Assembly: GCA_963794615.1 (NCBI GenBank)
Contig: CAWCEP010000005.1
Span: 1,116,001 to 1,180,000, forward strand
DNA length: 64,000 bases
Direction: 5' to 3'
From: Chersky-840 sp963794615
Lineage (GTDB): Bacteria > Actinomycetota > Acidimicrobiia > Acidimicrobiales > UBA8190
Positions 1 to 7,793 of this stretch are shown here, piece by piece (within the stretch, counting starts at the first letter, position 1; each line of letters begins with the position of its first letter). The notes under the pieces are model-generated. The model had not been told where the DNA came from. It made no database searches and saw nothing but the letters and a program-made list of their open reading frames with translations. A program made the position numbers and the translations under genes.

Positions 1-1139
1 AGCAACTCGAGCGAGGCCCCGCCCCCCGTCGACACGAAGCTCACCCGACGGGCGAGACCGAGATGTTCCAACGCGGAGACCGAATCGCCTCCTCCGACGA
101 TGCTGTACCCCGTCGACTCGGCCACGGCGGTGGCCATGGTGCTCGTCCCCGCCGCGAAACGCTCGTCTTCGAACACCCCCATCGGCCCGTTCCAGAACAC
201 CGTCCTGGCCCGGACCACGACGTCGGCGAATTCTCCGGCGCTCTCGGGCCCGATGTCGAGGCCGCGCCAGCCTCGGGGGATGTCCGCCCCGACCATGCGC
301 ACGTCGCCGCTGCCACCGGCGCCCTCCCCGATCGCGCCCCGTGGGCCGAGGGCCACGAAGTCGGACGGGAGCAGGATGCGCCCTCCCGCGTCCTCGAGGA
401 GCTTGGCGCAACTGTCGATGCGGCCCGCGTCGAGGAGCGAGGCGCCGACGTTGTGGCCCTGGGCGGCCAGGAAGGTGAAGGCCATGCCGCCCCCAACGAT
501 GAGCGCGTCCGCCCGTTCCAACAGGGCGCGCAACACCCCCAGCTTCTCTCCGACCTTGGCTCCCCCGACGACGGCCACGAAAGGACGGTCGGGGTCGACG
601 AGCAGGCCGCCCAGGGTCCCCACCTCGCGAGCCAGGAGCCTCCCGCCCGCCGACGGGAGCAGCGCGGGGGGCCCGACGATCGAGGCGTGGGCCCGGTGCG
701 ACGCACCGAAGGCGTCGTTCACATAGGCGTCGAAGCCGTCGACGAGCCTGGCCACGAACCCGGGGTCATCGGCTTCCTCACCGGGATCGAAGCGCAGGTT
801 CTCGAGCATGCCCACACCCGGCGCCAGCTCCGCGAGGCGGGTCCGCACCGGGGCCATGTCGTAGCGGGGGTCGACGGTGCCCTTGGGCCTGCCCAGGTGG
901 GCACAGGCCGTCACGTCGGCACCCCGGTCGGTGAGCCACGACAAGGTGGGAAGCGCGGCCCGGATGCGGAAGTCGTCCTCGACCACGACCTCCCCCGAGG
1001 GCGCGTGGCCCAACGGCACGTTGAAGTCGACGCGGACGAGGACCCGGCGCCCCTCGACAGGAGGCAGGTCCTCGAGCAGGGGCAGCCCCACGAGCGGGCC
1101 TCGGTCGGGCCGGACCGCGGCTGACCCCCCCTCCGCCAT
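1..1139 (-). CDS. pgk: phosphoglycerate kinase, C-terminus cut by window edge
   Basis: Glycolytic enzyme that transfers phosphate from 1,3-bisphosphoglycerate to ADP in the cytoplasm. The minus-strand reading from ATG at 1139 gives MAEGGSAAVRPDRG, then the substrate-binding signature VLVRVDFNVPL near residues 30-40, VTACAHLGRPKG, YVNDAFGASHRAHAS, GGAKVGEKLGVL and the hinge/nucleotide region VFWNGPMGVFEDERFAAGT. The reading remains open to base 1 (VSFVSTGGGASLEL), so only the last few tens of residues are missing. It lies 29 bases downstream of gap on the same strand, the usual gap-pgk glycolytic pair, and is probably cotranscribed with it. The N-terminal extension of about 20 residues before the family core is unremarkable. 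Confidence 0.96.
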   Translation of the reverse strand, partial: MAEGGSAAVRPDRGPLVGLPLLEDLPPVEGRRVLVRVDFNVPLGHAPSGEVVVEDDFRIRAALPTLSWLTDRGADVTACAHLGRPKGTVDPRYDMAPVRTRLAELAPGVGMLENLRFDPGEEADDPGFVARLVDGFDAYVNDAFGASHRAHASIVGPPALLPSAGGRLLAREVGTLGGLLVDPDRPFVAVVGGAKVGEKLGVLRALLERADALIVGGGMAFTFLAAQGHNVGASLLDAGRIDSCAKLLEDAGGRILLPSDFVALGPRGAIGEGAGGSGDVRMVGADIPRGWRGLDIGPESAGEFADVVVRARTVFWNGPMGVFEDERFAAGTSTMATAVAESTGYSIVGGGDSVSALEHLGLARRVSFVSTGGGASLEL

Positions 1140-1168
1140 CGCCGTCGCTCTGCCGGCCCGGGCCGCGC

Positions 1169-2203
1169 TCAGGACGGCGGCGGGCCGGCCGAGCCCAGCA
1201 ACGCCACCAGGTCGACAAGCCGGTTGGCGTAGCCCCACTCGTTGTCGTACCAGCCCTGCACCTTGACGAGCGTGGTGTCGTCGTCCACCGCCATGGCCAT
1301 GGTGAGCCCGGCGTCGAAGGTGCACGAGGCGGCACTGCCCACGATGTCCGACGACACGATGGGGTCCTCGGTGTACTCGAGCACCCCGGCCAGCGGTCCG
1401 CTCGACGCCGCTTCGCGAAAGGCACCGTTCACGTCACCGACGGACACGGCGCGCCCCACAAGGGCGGTGAAGTCGGTGATCGAGCCGTCCACCACCGGAA
1501 CGCGCAGGGCGGCGCCGTCGAGACGGCCCTGCATGGCCGGGAGCACGAGGCCCGTGGCCCGGGCCGCGCCGGACGACGCCGGCACGATGTTCTGGGCGGC
1601 GGCACGGGCCCGACGCAGGTCCTCGTGCGGCAGGTCGAGGAGGTTCTGGTCGTTGGTGTAGGCGTGGACGGTGGTCATGAGCCCGTTGCGCACCCCGAAG
1701 GCCTCGTCGAGCACCTTGACCATGGGCACGAAGCAGTTGGTGGTACACGAGGCGTTGGACACCACCACGTGGTGGGCGGGGTCGAACAACTGGTCGTTGA
1801 CTCCCATCACGAAGGTGGCGTCGGCGTCCTTCGACGGCGCCGAGATGACCACCCGTTGCGCACCCCCCTCGAGGTGGGCCGCCGCCGCGCTGCGAGAGGT
1901 GAAACGACCCGTCGCCTCGACCACGACGTCGACGCCGAGCTCCCCCCACGGCAGGGCCTTGGGGTCGCGCTCGGCGAGCACCTGGACGGGCTGGCCCGCT
2001 ACGAGAATGTGGTCGTCCTCGGCACGGACCTCGCCGTCGAAGCGGCCGTGGGTGGTGTCGTAGCGCAGGAGATGGGCGTTGGTGGTGGCGTCGGTGAGGT
2101 CGTTGAGGGCCACCACCTCGACGTCGGCGCCCTGGGCGCGCGCCGCGCGCAGGAAATTCCTGCCGATGCGCCCGAAGCCGTTGATCCCCACCCGCACCGT
2201 CAT
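1169..2203 (-). CDS. gap: type I glyceraldehyde-3-phosphate dehydrogenase
   Basis: Oxidises and phosphorylates glyceraldehyde 3-phosphate with NAD. The 344-residue product starts MTVRVGINGFGRIGRNF, the Rossmann dinucleotide-binding start typical of the family, and carries the catalytic cysteine in SNASCTTNC, the phosphate-site region around NIVPASSGAARATG and the C-terminal signature WYDNEWGYANRLVDL. The open frame continues far upstream without a stop, but the family N-terminus fixes the ATG at 2203. It starts 8 bases after the yvcK stop and is followed by pgk, so it sits in a uvrC-rapZ-yvcK-gap-pgk run. whiA, normally between yvcK and gap in actinobacteria, is absent. Confidence 0.97.
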   Translation of the reverse strand: MTVRVGINGFGRIGRNFLRAARAQGADVEVVALNDLTDATTNAHLLRYDTTHGRFDGEVRAEDDHILVAGQPVQVLAERDPKALPWGELGVDVVVEATGRFTSRSAAAAHLEGGAQRVVISAPSKDADATFVMGVNDQLFDPAHHVVVSNASCTTNCFVPMVKVLDEAFGVRNGLMTTVHAYTNDQNLLDLPHEDLRRARAAAQNIVPASSGAARATGLVLPAMQGRLDGAALRVPVVDGSITDFTALVGRAVSVGDVNGAFREAASSGPLAGVLEYTEDPIVSSDIVGSAASCTFDAGLTMAMAVDDDTTLVKVQGWYDNEWGYANRLVDLVALLGSAGPPPS

Positions 2204-2211
2204 CAGGCGTC

Positions 2212-3084
2212 CTATCCGACCAGACGGCCGAGGGCGGCCGCCAGTCTCGTCGGGTCGTGGGCCAGCCCGTTGGCCTTGGCCAGTGGCAACGCCACGACCT
2301 CGACGTCGAGCGTCCCGAGGGCGATCGAGGCCGGGTCGGCGACCACGACGTCCACGTCGACACCGTGGGCGGCCAAGGCGGCCACGTGGGCGGCGACGTC
2401 GAAACCCGCCGTCTCGTGGCCTTCGGGCCGAAGGTTGGCGATGTAGACCCGGCGCCCCGGGGAACGCCGGATGGCCTCGGCCAGGCCGGGCACCGCCACC
2501 GCCGCCAGCACGCTGGTGAACAGCGATCCGGGACCGATCACGACCTGGGCGGCGTTGCCGAGCGCGTGCAGCGCCACGGGAGACGCGGGAGGATCGGCGG
2601 GCACGAGCGACACCCGCCGGATGTTGGCGGTGGCCATGACCTCGGTTTGGCCCTCGATCTCCCCGCCCCCGGCCTCGGCCTTGAGGACCACCGGCTCCGA
2701 CGCCGCCGGCACCACCCGGCCCTGCGCCCCGAGCAACCGGCCTGCCTCGTCGAGCCCCTTCTGGGGGTCGGCCAGGGCCTCCATGAGGCCGGCGATCACC
2801 AGATTGCCCAGGGCGTGGCCCACCAGTTCCTCGGCCTCGAAGCGCTGCTCGAAGGCGGCCGCCAGGGGCGAGTCGTCCTCGGCCAGGGCCACCAGGCACT
2901 TGCGCAGGTCACCGGGGGGCATGATGTCGAGCTGGCGGCGCAGTCGCCCCGACGACCCACCGTCGTCGGCCACCGAAACCACGGCGGTGATCTCGCCGGC
3001 ATAGAGGCGCACGGCGCGCAGCGTGGCGGCCAGCCCGTGGCCACCACCGACCGCCACCACGCGCGGGCCCGGCCCCTTCCTCAA
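2212..3084 (-). CDS. yvcK: YvcK/CofD-like gluconeogenesis factor
   Basis: Member of the YvcK family, UDP-sugar-binding proteins that affect carbon metabolism and cell-wall homeostasis; the family is related to the lactate-transferase CofD fold. The 290-residue product shows VVAVGGGHGLAATLRAVR at the N-terminus, ITAVVSVADDGGSSGRLRR, MPPGDLRKCLVALA, VGHALGNLVIAGLME, VVIGPGSLFTSVLA and VYIANLRPEGHET, all family blocks in order. I chose the TTG at 3084 because it overlaps the rapZ stop as TTGA, which implies translational coupling; a GTG a few codons inside is an alternative. The neighbours rapZ and uvrC are its usual partners. The biochemical role in this organism is inferred from the family. 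Confidence 0.93.
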   Translation of the reverse strand: MRKGPGPRVVAVGGGHGLAATLRAVRLYAGEITAVVSVADDGGSSGRLRRQLDIMPPGDLRKCLVALAEDDSPLAAAFEQRFEAEELVGHALGNLVIAGLMEALADPQKGLDEAGRLLGAQGRVVPAASEPVVLKAEAGGGEIEGQTEVMATANIRRVSLVPADPPASPVALHALGNAAQVVIGPGSLFTSVLAAVAVPGLAEAIRRSPGRRVYIANLRPEGHETAGFDVAAHVAALAAHGVDVDVVVADPASIALGTLDVEVVALPLAKANGLAHDPTRLAAALGRLVG

Positions 3085-3932
3085 CGGTCCACGTCCCGGT
3101 GGATCACGACGGGCGACGCCCCCCGCGTGCGCAGGCGGGCGCCGAGCTCCTCGGCCAGGGCCACCGAGCGGTGCCGCCCCCCCGTACACCCCAGCGCGAT
3201 CGCCAGATACCACTTCCCCTCTTCCTCGAAGGCGGGAAGCAGGGCGCCCAGCAATTCGTCCACCCGTCCCAGGAACGGCCCGGTCGCCTCCTGGGCCATG
3301 ACGAAGTCGCGCACCGGCGCGTCGAGCCCCGACAACGGGCGGAGCTCCTCGACCCAGTGCGGGTTGGGCAGGAACCGGCAGTCGAAGACGAGGTCGGCGT
3401 CGAGCGGCAAGCCGTGTTTGTACCCGAACGACACCACCGAGATGCGCATGCCCGAGTCCTGGTCGTCGCCGAAGAGGTCGGTGACGCGCTGGCGCAGCTG
3501 GTTCACGTTGAGCTCGGCCGTGTCCACGATCACGTCGGCCCGGGCCCGCACGGGCTCGAGGAGACGGCGCTCGTCGGTGATGGCCTCGGCCACCTGGCGC
3601 TCCAGGATCGGATGGCGACGGCGGGTGCCCTCGAAGCGCCGGACGAGGACATCCTGGGGAGCGTCGAGGTAGACGAGCTGGACCCGATGGCCCTTGGCGC
3701 GCAGCGCGTCGATGGCGGGGAGGGCCTCCTCCACCCGGGCGCCGCCCCCCCGACCCAGCACGAGCGCGACGCGGTCCTGGGTGGCTCCGGGTCGGCTCAC
3801 CACCTCGGCCACCTCGCTCAGGAGGGACGGGGGCATGTTGTCGATCACGTACCAACCCGAGTCCTCGAGGGCGGCCGCGGTCGTCGACCGCCCCGCACCC
3901 GACATGCCGGTGATCACCAGGTAGTCGCTCAC
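3081..3932 (-). CDS. rapZ: RapZ-family RNase adapter / nucleotide-binding protein
   Basis: P-loop protein of the RapZ (YvcJ) family. In E. coli RapZ directs decay of the small RNA that controls amino-sugar synthesis; in Gram-positives the role is less clear. The 283-residue product has Walker A GMSGAGRS at residues 9-16, GWYVIDNMPP, LVYLDAPQDVLVRRFEGTRR, ADVIVDTAELNV, VVSFGYKHGLPLDADLVFDC and the C-terminal IALGCTGGRHRSVALAEEL, the complete family pattern. The GTG start at 3932 overlaps the uvrC stop by four bases and its own stop overlaps the yvcK start, so uvrC-rapZ-yvcK is a coupled operon. Confidence 0.95.
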   Translation of the reverse strand: MSDYLVITGMSGAGRSTTAAALEDSGWYVIDNMPPSLLSEVAEVVSRPGATQDRVALVLGRGGGARVEEALPAIDALRAKGHRVQLVYLDAPQDVLVRRFEGTRRRHPILERQVAEAITDERRLLEPVRARADVIVDTAELNVNQLRQRVTDLFGDDQDSGMRISVVSFGYKHGLPLDADLVFDCRFLPNPHWVEELRPLSGLDAPVRDFVMAQEATGPFLGRVDELLGALLPAFEEEGKWYLAIALGCTGGRHRSVALAEELGARLRTRGASPVVIHRDVDR

Positions 3933-6052
3933 GTGTCGCCCGTCCTCGCGGGCCCGGGCCCGGCGCCGCCCTCCCCGGCCCCGGGGTGCGACGCGGTCCC
4001 ACTCCCATCCTGGCCCAGGGCGGGGACCAACACCGGGACCGCACCGGGTATTCGTGCCCGCGCCGGCGCGGCGTGGAGGTGGGCGTACACCGCCCCGGCC
4101 ACGGCATCGGGGAGCCAGGGCAGAGCCCGGAGGTCCTCGGCCGAGGCGGCTCGTAGGGCCTTCAGGCTGCCGAACTGGCGTAGGAGCCGGGTCCGGCGGC
4201 TCGGGCCCAGCCCGGGCACGCCGTCGAGGGCGCTGCGGGTCATGCGACGACCCCGGAGGTTGCGGTGGTAGGAGATGGCGAAGCGGTGGGCCTCATCGCG
4301 CACGCGCTGGAGGAGGAACAGGGCATCCGATCCCCGGGGGACGGGAACCGGATCGGGGCGGCCCGGCACGTAGACCTCCTCGAAGGACTTGGCCAGGGCC
4401 GCCACGGGGATCTCCTCGGCCAGCCCCAGGCGCTCCAGGACCCGCACCCCCACCCCCAGCTGGCCCTTGCCGCCGTCGAGGAGAAGGAGCTGGGGCGGGT
4501 AGGCGAAGCGCCGCGCCCGGGCGCTGCCGGCCGTGGCGTCCTCGCCCCTGGTCCCGGCGCGGGCCTCGAGCAGGGCCGTCAGGCGCCGGGTCAGGACCTC
4601 CTCCATCGCCGCGTAGTCGTCGTTGCCGGGCACGTCGCGGATGCGGAAGCGCCGGTACTCGGACTTCCGGGGCAGCCCGTCCTCGAGCACCACCATCGAC
4701 CCGACATAGTCCGTCCCCTGGAGGTGGCTCATGTCGTAACACTCGATGCGCAACGGGGCCTGCTCGAGACCGAGCACCTCCCGCAGGGACTCGAGGGCGC
4801 GGGCCCGGCTGTCGTGGTCAGACGCCCGGCGCAGACGGTGCCGGGCCAGCTCCTCGCCGGCGTTGCGCGTCACGGTCTGCAACAGGGTGCGCTTGCCGCC
4901 CCGTTGGGGCACGCGCAGTGCCACCGGGGCACCGCGCCGGTCGACCAGGAATTGCTCGTACACCTCGGGGGTCTCGGGCAGGTCGGGCACGAGCACCTGC
5001 CGGGGCACGCCCGGCGCGGCGGTCCCGACGGTCCCCCACCGACCCGGGTCCCCCGCCCCCGACGTCCACCCCGAGCTGTCTCCGCCCCGCACCCGGGCGA
5101 CCCGGCGCGGCGCCGGTGCCTCGGGTTCGGCGTCGCCGTAGAGCTCCTCGAGGACGCGCCCTACCAGCTGGGGTCGGGTGAGGTCCTCCACCTTGTCCAC
5201 GACGAAGGAGCGCCGTCCCACGATCCGACCCCGGCGCACGTGGAAGACGCACACCGCCGCCTCGAGCGGGTCCTCGTCGATGCCCACCACGTCGAGGTCC
5301 TCAGGGCGCTCGGTTACCACCTGCTGGCGTTCGCACGCCATCCGCAGCGTGTGCAGGCGGTCGCGCAACCGGGCGGCGCGCTCGAAGTCGAGCTCGCCCG
5401 CGGCCTCTTCCATCTCGGCCTCGAGACGGTGCTCCACCTCGTCGGTGTCGCCGGCCAGAAAGGCCATGAGGTCGGCCACCATGGCGTCGTAGCGCTCGGG
5501 GTCGACGGCTCCGATGCACGGGCCCGAGCACCGCTCGATGTGGAAGAGCAGGCACGGTTTGCCCAACTTGGTGTGGCGGTCGAGCTTGCGATCGGAGCAC
5601 GTGCGCACCTGGAAGGTCCGCAGCAGCAGGTCGAGGGTGTCACGGATGGCGCCCACGTGCGCGTAGGGGCCGAAGTAGCGGACGTCGGGACGGCGCCGTC
5701 CTCGCACCACCGCCGCCCGGGGCCACTCGTCGGCGAGGGTCACCGCCAACGACGGATAGGACTTGTCGTCGGTGAGGCGGATGTTGAAGCGGGGCCGGTG
5801 TCGCTTGATGAGCGTGTACTCGAGGAGGATCGCCTCCACTTCGTTGCCGACCTGGATCCACTCCACGTGGTCGGCCAAGGCCACCATCTGGGCGGTGCGG
5901 GGTGCCAGGGTGGCCGGATCGGCGAAGTAATTGCTCAGGCGGCTGCGCAGCGACTTGGCCTTGCCCACATACAGGACCCGTCCCTCGGCGTCGACGAACT
6001 GGTACGAGCCGGGGGTGTCGGGGATGGTGCCCGGGGCAGGACGCGTGCGCAC
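3929..6052 (-). CDS. uvrC: excinuclease ABC subunit C
   Basis: Endonuclease of nucleotide-excision repair that makes both incisions in the UvrB-DNA complex. The 707-residue product begins with the GIY-YIG nuclease domain (PGSYQFVDAEGRVLYVGKAK, residues about 13-32), has the cysteine cluster CLLFHIERCSGPC near residue 170, a UVR motif around FERAARLRDRL, the RNase-H-like domain with IECYDMSHLQGTDYVGSMV and LLLDGGKGQLGV, and C-terminal helix-hairpin-helix repeats (LDGVPGLGPSRRTRLLRQFG). GTG at 6052 is chosen because the GIY-YIG domain follows at once. A low-complexity insert near residues 325-350 (SSGWTSGAGDPGRW) lies between conserved blocks. uvrA and uvrB are also in the window, on the same strand. 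Confidence 0.96.
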   Translation of the reverse strand: MRTRPAPGTIPDTPGSYQFVDAEGRVLYVGKAKSLRSRLSNYFADPATLAPRTAQMVALADHVEWIQVGNEVEAILLEYTLIKRHRPRFNIRLTDDKSYPSLAVTLADEWPRAAVVRGRRRPDVRYFGPYAHVGAIRDTLDLLLRTFQVRTCSDRKLDRHTKLGKPCLLFHIERCSGPCIGAVDPERYDAMVADLMAFLAGDTDEVEHRLEAEMEEAAGELDFERAARLRDRLHTLRMACERQQVVTERPEDLDVVGIDEDPLEAAVCVFHVRRGRIVGRRSFVVDKVEDLTRPQLVGRVLEELYGDAEPEAPAPRRVARVRGGDSSGWTSGAGDPGRWGTVGTAAPGVPRQVLVPDLPETPEVYEQFLVDRRGAPVALRVPQRGGKRTLLQTVTRNAGEELARHRLRRASDHDSRARALESLREVLGLEQAPLRIECYDMSHLQGTDYVGSMVVLEDGLPRKSEYRRFRIRDVPGNDDYAAMEEVLTRRLTALLEARAGTRGEDATAGSARARRFAYPPQLLLLDGGKGQLGVGVRVLERLGLAEEIPVAALAKSFEEVYVPGRPDPVPVPRGSDALFLLQRVRDEAHRFAISYHRNLRGRRMTRSALDGVPGLGPSRRTRLLRQFGSLKALRAASAEDLRALPWLPDAVAGAVYAHLHAAPARARIPGAVPVLVPALGQDGSGTASHPGAGEGGAGPGPARTGDT

Positions 6053-6166
6053 CTTCTTACTGTGCCGTACCGACGCGCCCCGTCGTGCACCCGTCCCGGA
6101 CGCACGCCGGAGCGCCGGGCGCCTAGACTGGGCTCAAGCGCCGGCCTGGTATCCCGGCGTACATAT

Positions 6167-6231
6167 CACTCCGAGGCCGACAACCCCGCGGATGGGCGAC
6201 CAGGCTGTCCCCGCCGGCCACCGTCGGAGTG
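6167..6231 (+). promoter_or_regulatory. structured leader upstream of nadA, candidate nadA-motif (NAD+-I-like) riboswitch
   Basis: Seen: three nested helices. An outer 8-bp perfect stem pairs 6167-6174 with 6224-6231, a 5-bp stem pairs 6175-6179 (GGCCG) with 6215-6219, and a 4-bp stem pairs 6188-6191 (GCGG) with 6211-6214. The only 5'-side bulge is ACAACCCC at 6180-6187, and the apical part reads ATGGGC-GACCA-GGCTGTCC. From memory, the NAD+-I riboswitch (nadA motif, described from Acidobacteria) has the same arrangement: short P1, ACAACCCC on the 5' side, short P2, then UGGGC...GGC. It sits just before nadA. Only one such domain is visible, whereas the described motif is usually tandem. Function is inferred. 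Confidence 0.5.
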
Positions 6232-6232
6232 C

Positions 6233-6245
6233 TCCCCGAAGGGGG
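6233..6245 (+). promoter_or_regulatory. hairpin covering the nadA ribosome binding site
   Basis: TCCCC at 6233-6237 can pair with GGGGG at 6241-6245 across a GAA loop. The GGGGG run is the apparent Shine-Dalgarno sequence of nadA, 6 bases before its ATG at 6252. The hairpin begins 1 base after the candidate aptamer ends, which is the spacing expected of an expression platform that hides the ribosome binding site. Pairing is seen in the sequence; the regulatory role is inferred. Confidence 0.45.
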
Positions 6246-6251
6246 TTGACC

Positions 6252-7367
6252 ATGTTCCGGTTGCAGCGGGCGCTCCCCGAGCGCTACGTGGACGCGACAC
6301 CCGATCAGCTGGCGGCGTGGATCGCCGACGCCAAGGACGTGCTCGGTCCCAAGGTGTTGATCCTCGGGCACCACTATCAACGGGACGAGGTGATGCGCTG
6401 GGCCGATGCTCGGGGGGACTCCTTCGGGCTCTCTCGCACGGCCGCGGATCGGCGCGACGCCGACTACATCGTCTTCTGCGGGGTGCACTTCATGGCCGAG
6501 TCGGCTGACGTCCTCACCGCCGCCGACCAGCAGGTGATCCTCCCCGATCTCAACGCCGGGTGCTCCATGGCCGACATGGCCGACATCGATTCCGTGGAAG
6601 AGGCGTGGGAGTCCCTGGCGACGGTGACCGACACCGAGCGCGTCGTGCCGGTGACCTACATGAACTCCTCGGCCGCGCTCAAGGCGTTCGTGGGGCGCCA
6701 CGGGGGCGCGGCGTGCACGTCCTCGAATGCCCGGGCCGTGCTCACCTGGGCGCTCGACCCGGCCGGCACCGGCGTGGCCCAGGGGGACAAGGTCCTGTTC
6801 TTCCCCGACCAGCACCTGGGACGCAACACGGGATTCGAGCTCGGCTGGGGTGCCGGCGACATGCGGGTGTGGAACCCGCTGCTCGAGATGGGCGGCCTCG
6901 ACGACGCCGATGTCAAAGACGCCACCTTGCTGCTGTGGAAGGGGCACTGCTCGGTGCACCAGCGTTTCCGGCCCGAGCACGTCGACGCCTTTCGGGCCGA
7001 GCACCCCGGGGGGCTCGTGTTCATCCACCCCGAATGTGCGCACGAGGTGGTGGCCATGGCCGACAAGGTCGGGTCCACCGACGTCATCATCCGGGCCGTA
7101 GACGAGGCGCCGTCGGGATCGGTCATCGGGGTCGGCACCGAGATCCACCTCGTGAAGCGGCTCGACGACGAGCACCCCGACAAGACCGTGGTGTCCCTCG
7201 ACCCCTTGGTGTGCCCGTGCTCGACCATGTTCCGCATCGACGCCGCCCACCTGTGCTGGGTGCTCGAGCGCCTCGTCGAGGGGGACGTGGTGAACCGCAT
7301 CACCGTGGACGACGACACCGCCTACTGGGCCCGTCTCGCCCTCGAGCGCATGCTCGAGATCACCTGA
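6252..7367 (+). CDS. nadA: quinolinate synthase A
   Basis: Condenses iminoaspartate with dihydroxyacetone phosphate to quinolinate in de novo NAD synthesis; needs a [4Fe-4S] cluster. The 371-residue product has the cluster cysteines in the expected places: FCGVHFMAESADVL, ACTSSNARAV and FIHPECAHEV. It also has ILGHHYQRDEV and VTYMNSSAALKAF, plus CPCSTMFRIDAAHL near the C-terminus. ATG at 6252 is preceded by AAGGGGG; the much longer open frame upstream is not coding. nadB and nadC are not in the window, so nadA stands alone. Its leader is structured (see the two preceding entries), suggesting feedback control by NAD or a related ligand. Confidence 0.96.
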   Translation: MFRLQRALPERYVDATPDQLAAWIADAKDVLGPKVLILGHHYQRDEVMRWADARGDSFGLSRTAADRRDADYIVFCGVHFMAESADVLTAADQQVILPDLNAGCSMADMADIDSVEEAWESLATVTDTERVVPVTYMNSSAALKAFVGRHGGAACTSSNARAVLTWALDPAGTGVAQGDKVLFFPDQHLGRNTGFELGWGAGDMRVWNPLLEMGGLDDADVKDATLLLWKGHCSVHQRFRPEHVDAFRAEHPGGLVFIHPECAHEVVAMADKVGSTDVIIRAVDEAPSGSVIGVGTEIHLVKRLDDEHPDKTVVSLDPLVCPCSTMFRIDAAHLCWVLERLVEGDVVNRITVDDDTAYWARLALERMLEIT

Positions 7368-7395
7368 TCGCCCTCACCGGCACGGGCGAAGCGGC

Positions 7396-7793
7396 TCAGT
7401 CCGTGTCGGGGTGCCCGTCCTCCTGGTCGGGGGCGAAGGGCCACTCCTCGAAGGCGGCGCACCGACCCCCGGCGCGAAGCGCAGCACCCAGAGATCGCGC
7501 CACGGGGTGTCGGGGTCGTTGTCGTACTCCACCCACACCCGGACCACGGCGGTGTCGGCGTCGATGGCGACGATCTCACTCGACATCGAGAACACCTCGT
7601 CGGGCCCGTCGCGCTCGGCGTCCCAGAACAACGCCAACTCGTCGAGCCCCTGCACGGGGTCGGCCCAGGGGGACGGCGCGTAGGTCACGTCGGGGGTGAA
7701 CAGCTCGGCGAGGCGGGCCGTGCCCGGTGTGCGCCACGCCTCCTCGTATCCCTCGAGCCAGCGGGCGACGTGGTCGCGCCGGACGACGGCCAT
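7396..7793 (-). CDS. SnoaL/NTF2-like small protein, frameshifted
   Basis: Small cone-fold protein of the SnoaL/NTF2-like superfamily, about 132 residues; function unknown. It starts MAVVRRDHVARWLEGYEEAW, followed by LAELFTPDVTYAPSPWADP, FSMSSEIVAIDADTAVVRV and WRDLWVLRFAPG. The as-read frame then gives a poor tail to a stop at 7374. Adding one base in the C5 run 7466-7470 restores GRCAAFEEWPFAPDQEDG and a stop at 7396, an ending typical of this family. I therefore read a single-base deletion, probably a sequencing error. Its ATG overlaps the uvrA stop by one base (TGATG), so it is probably translated with uvrA. Confidence 0.75.
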
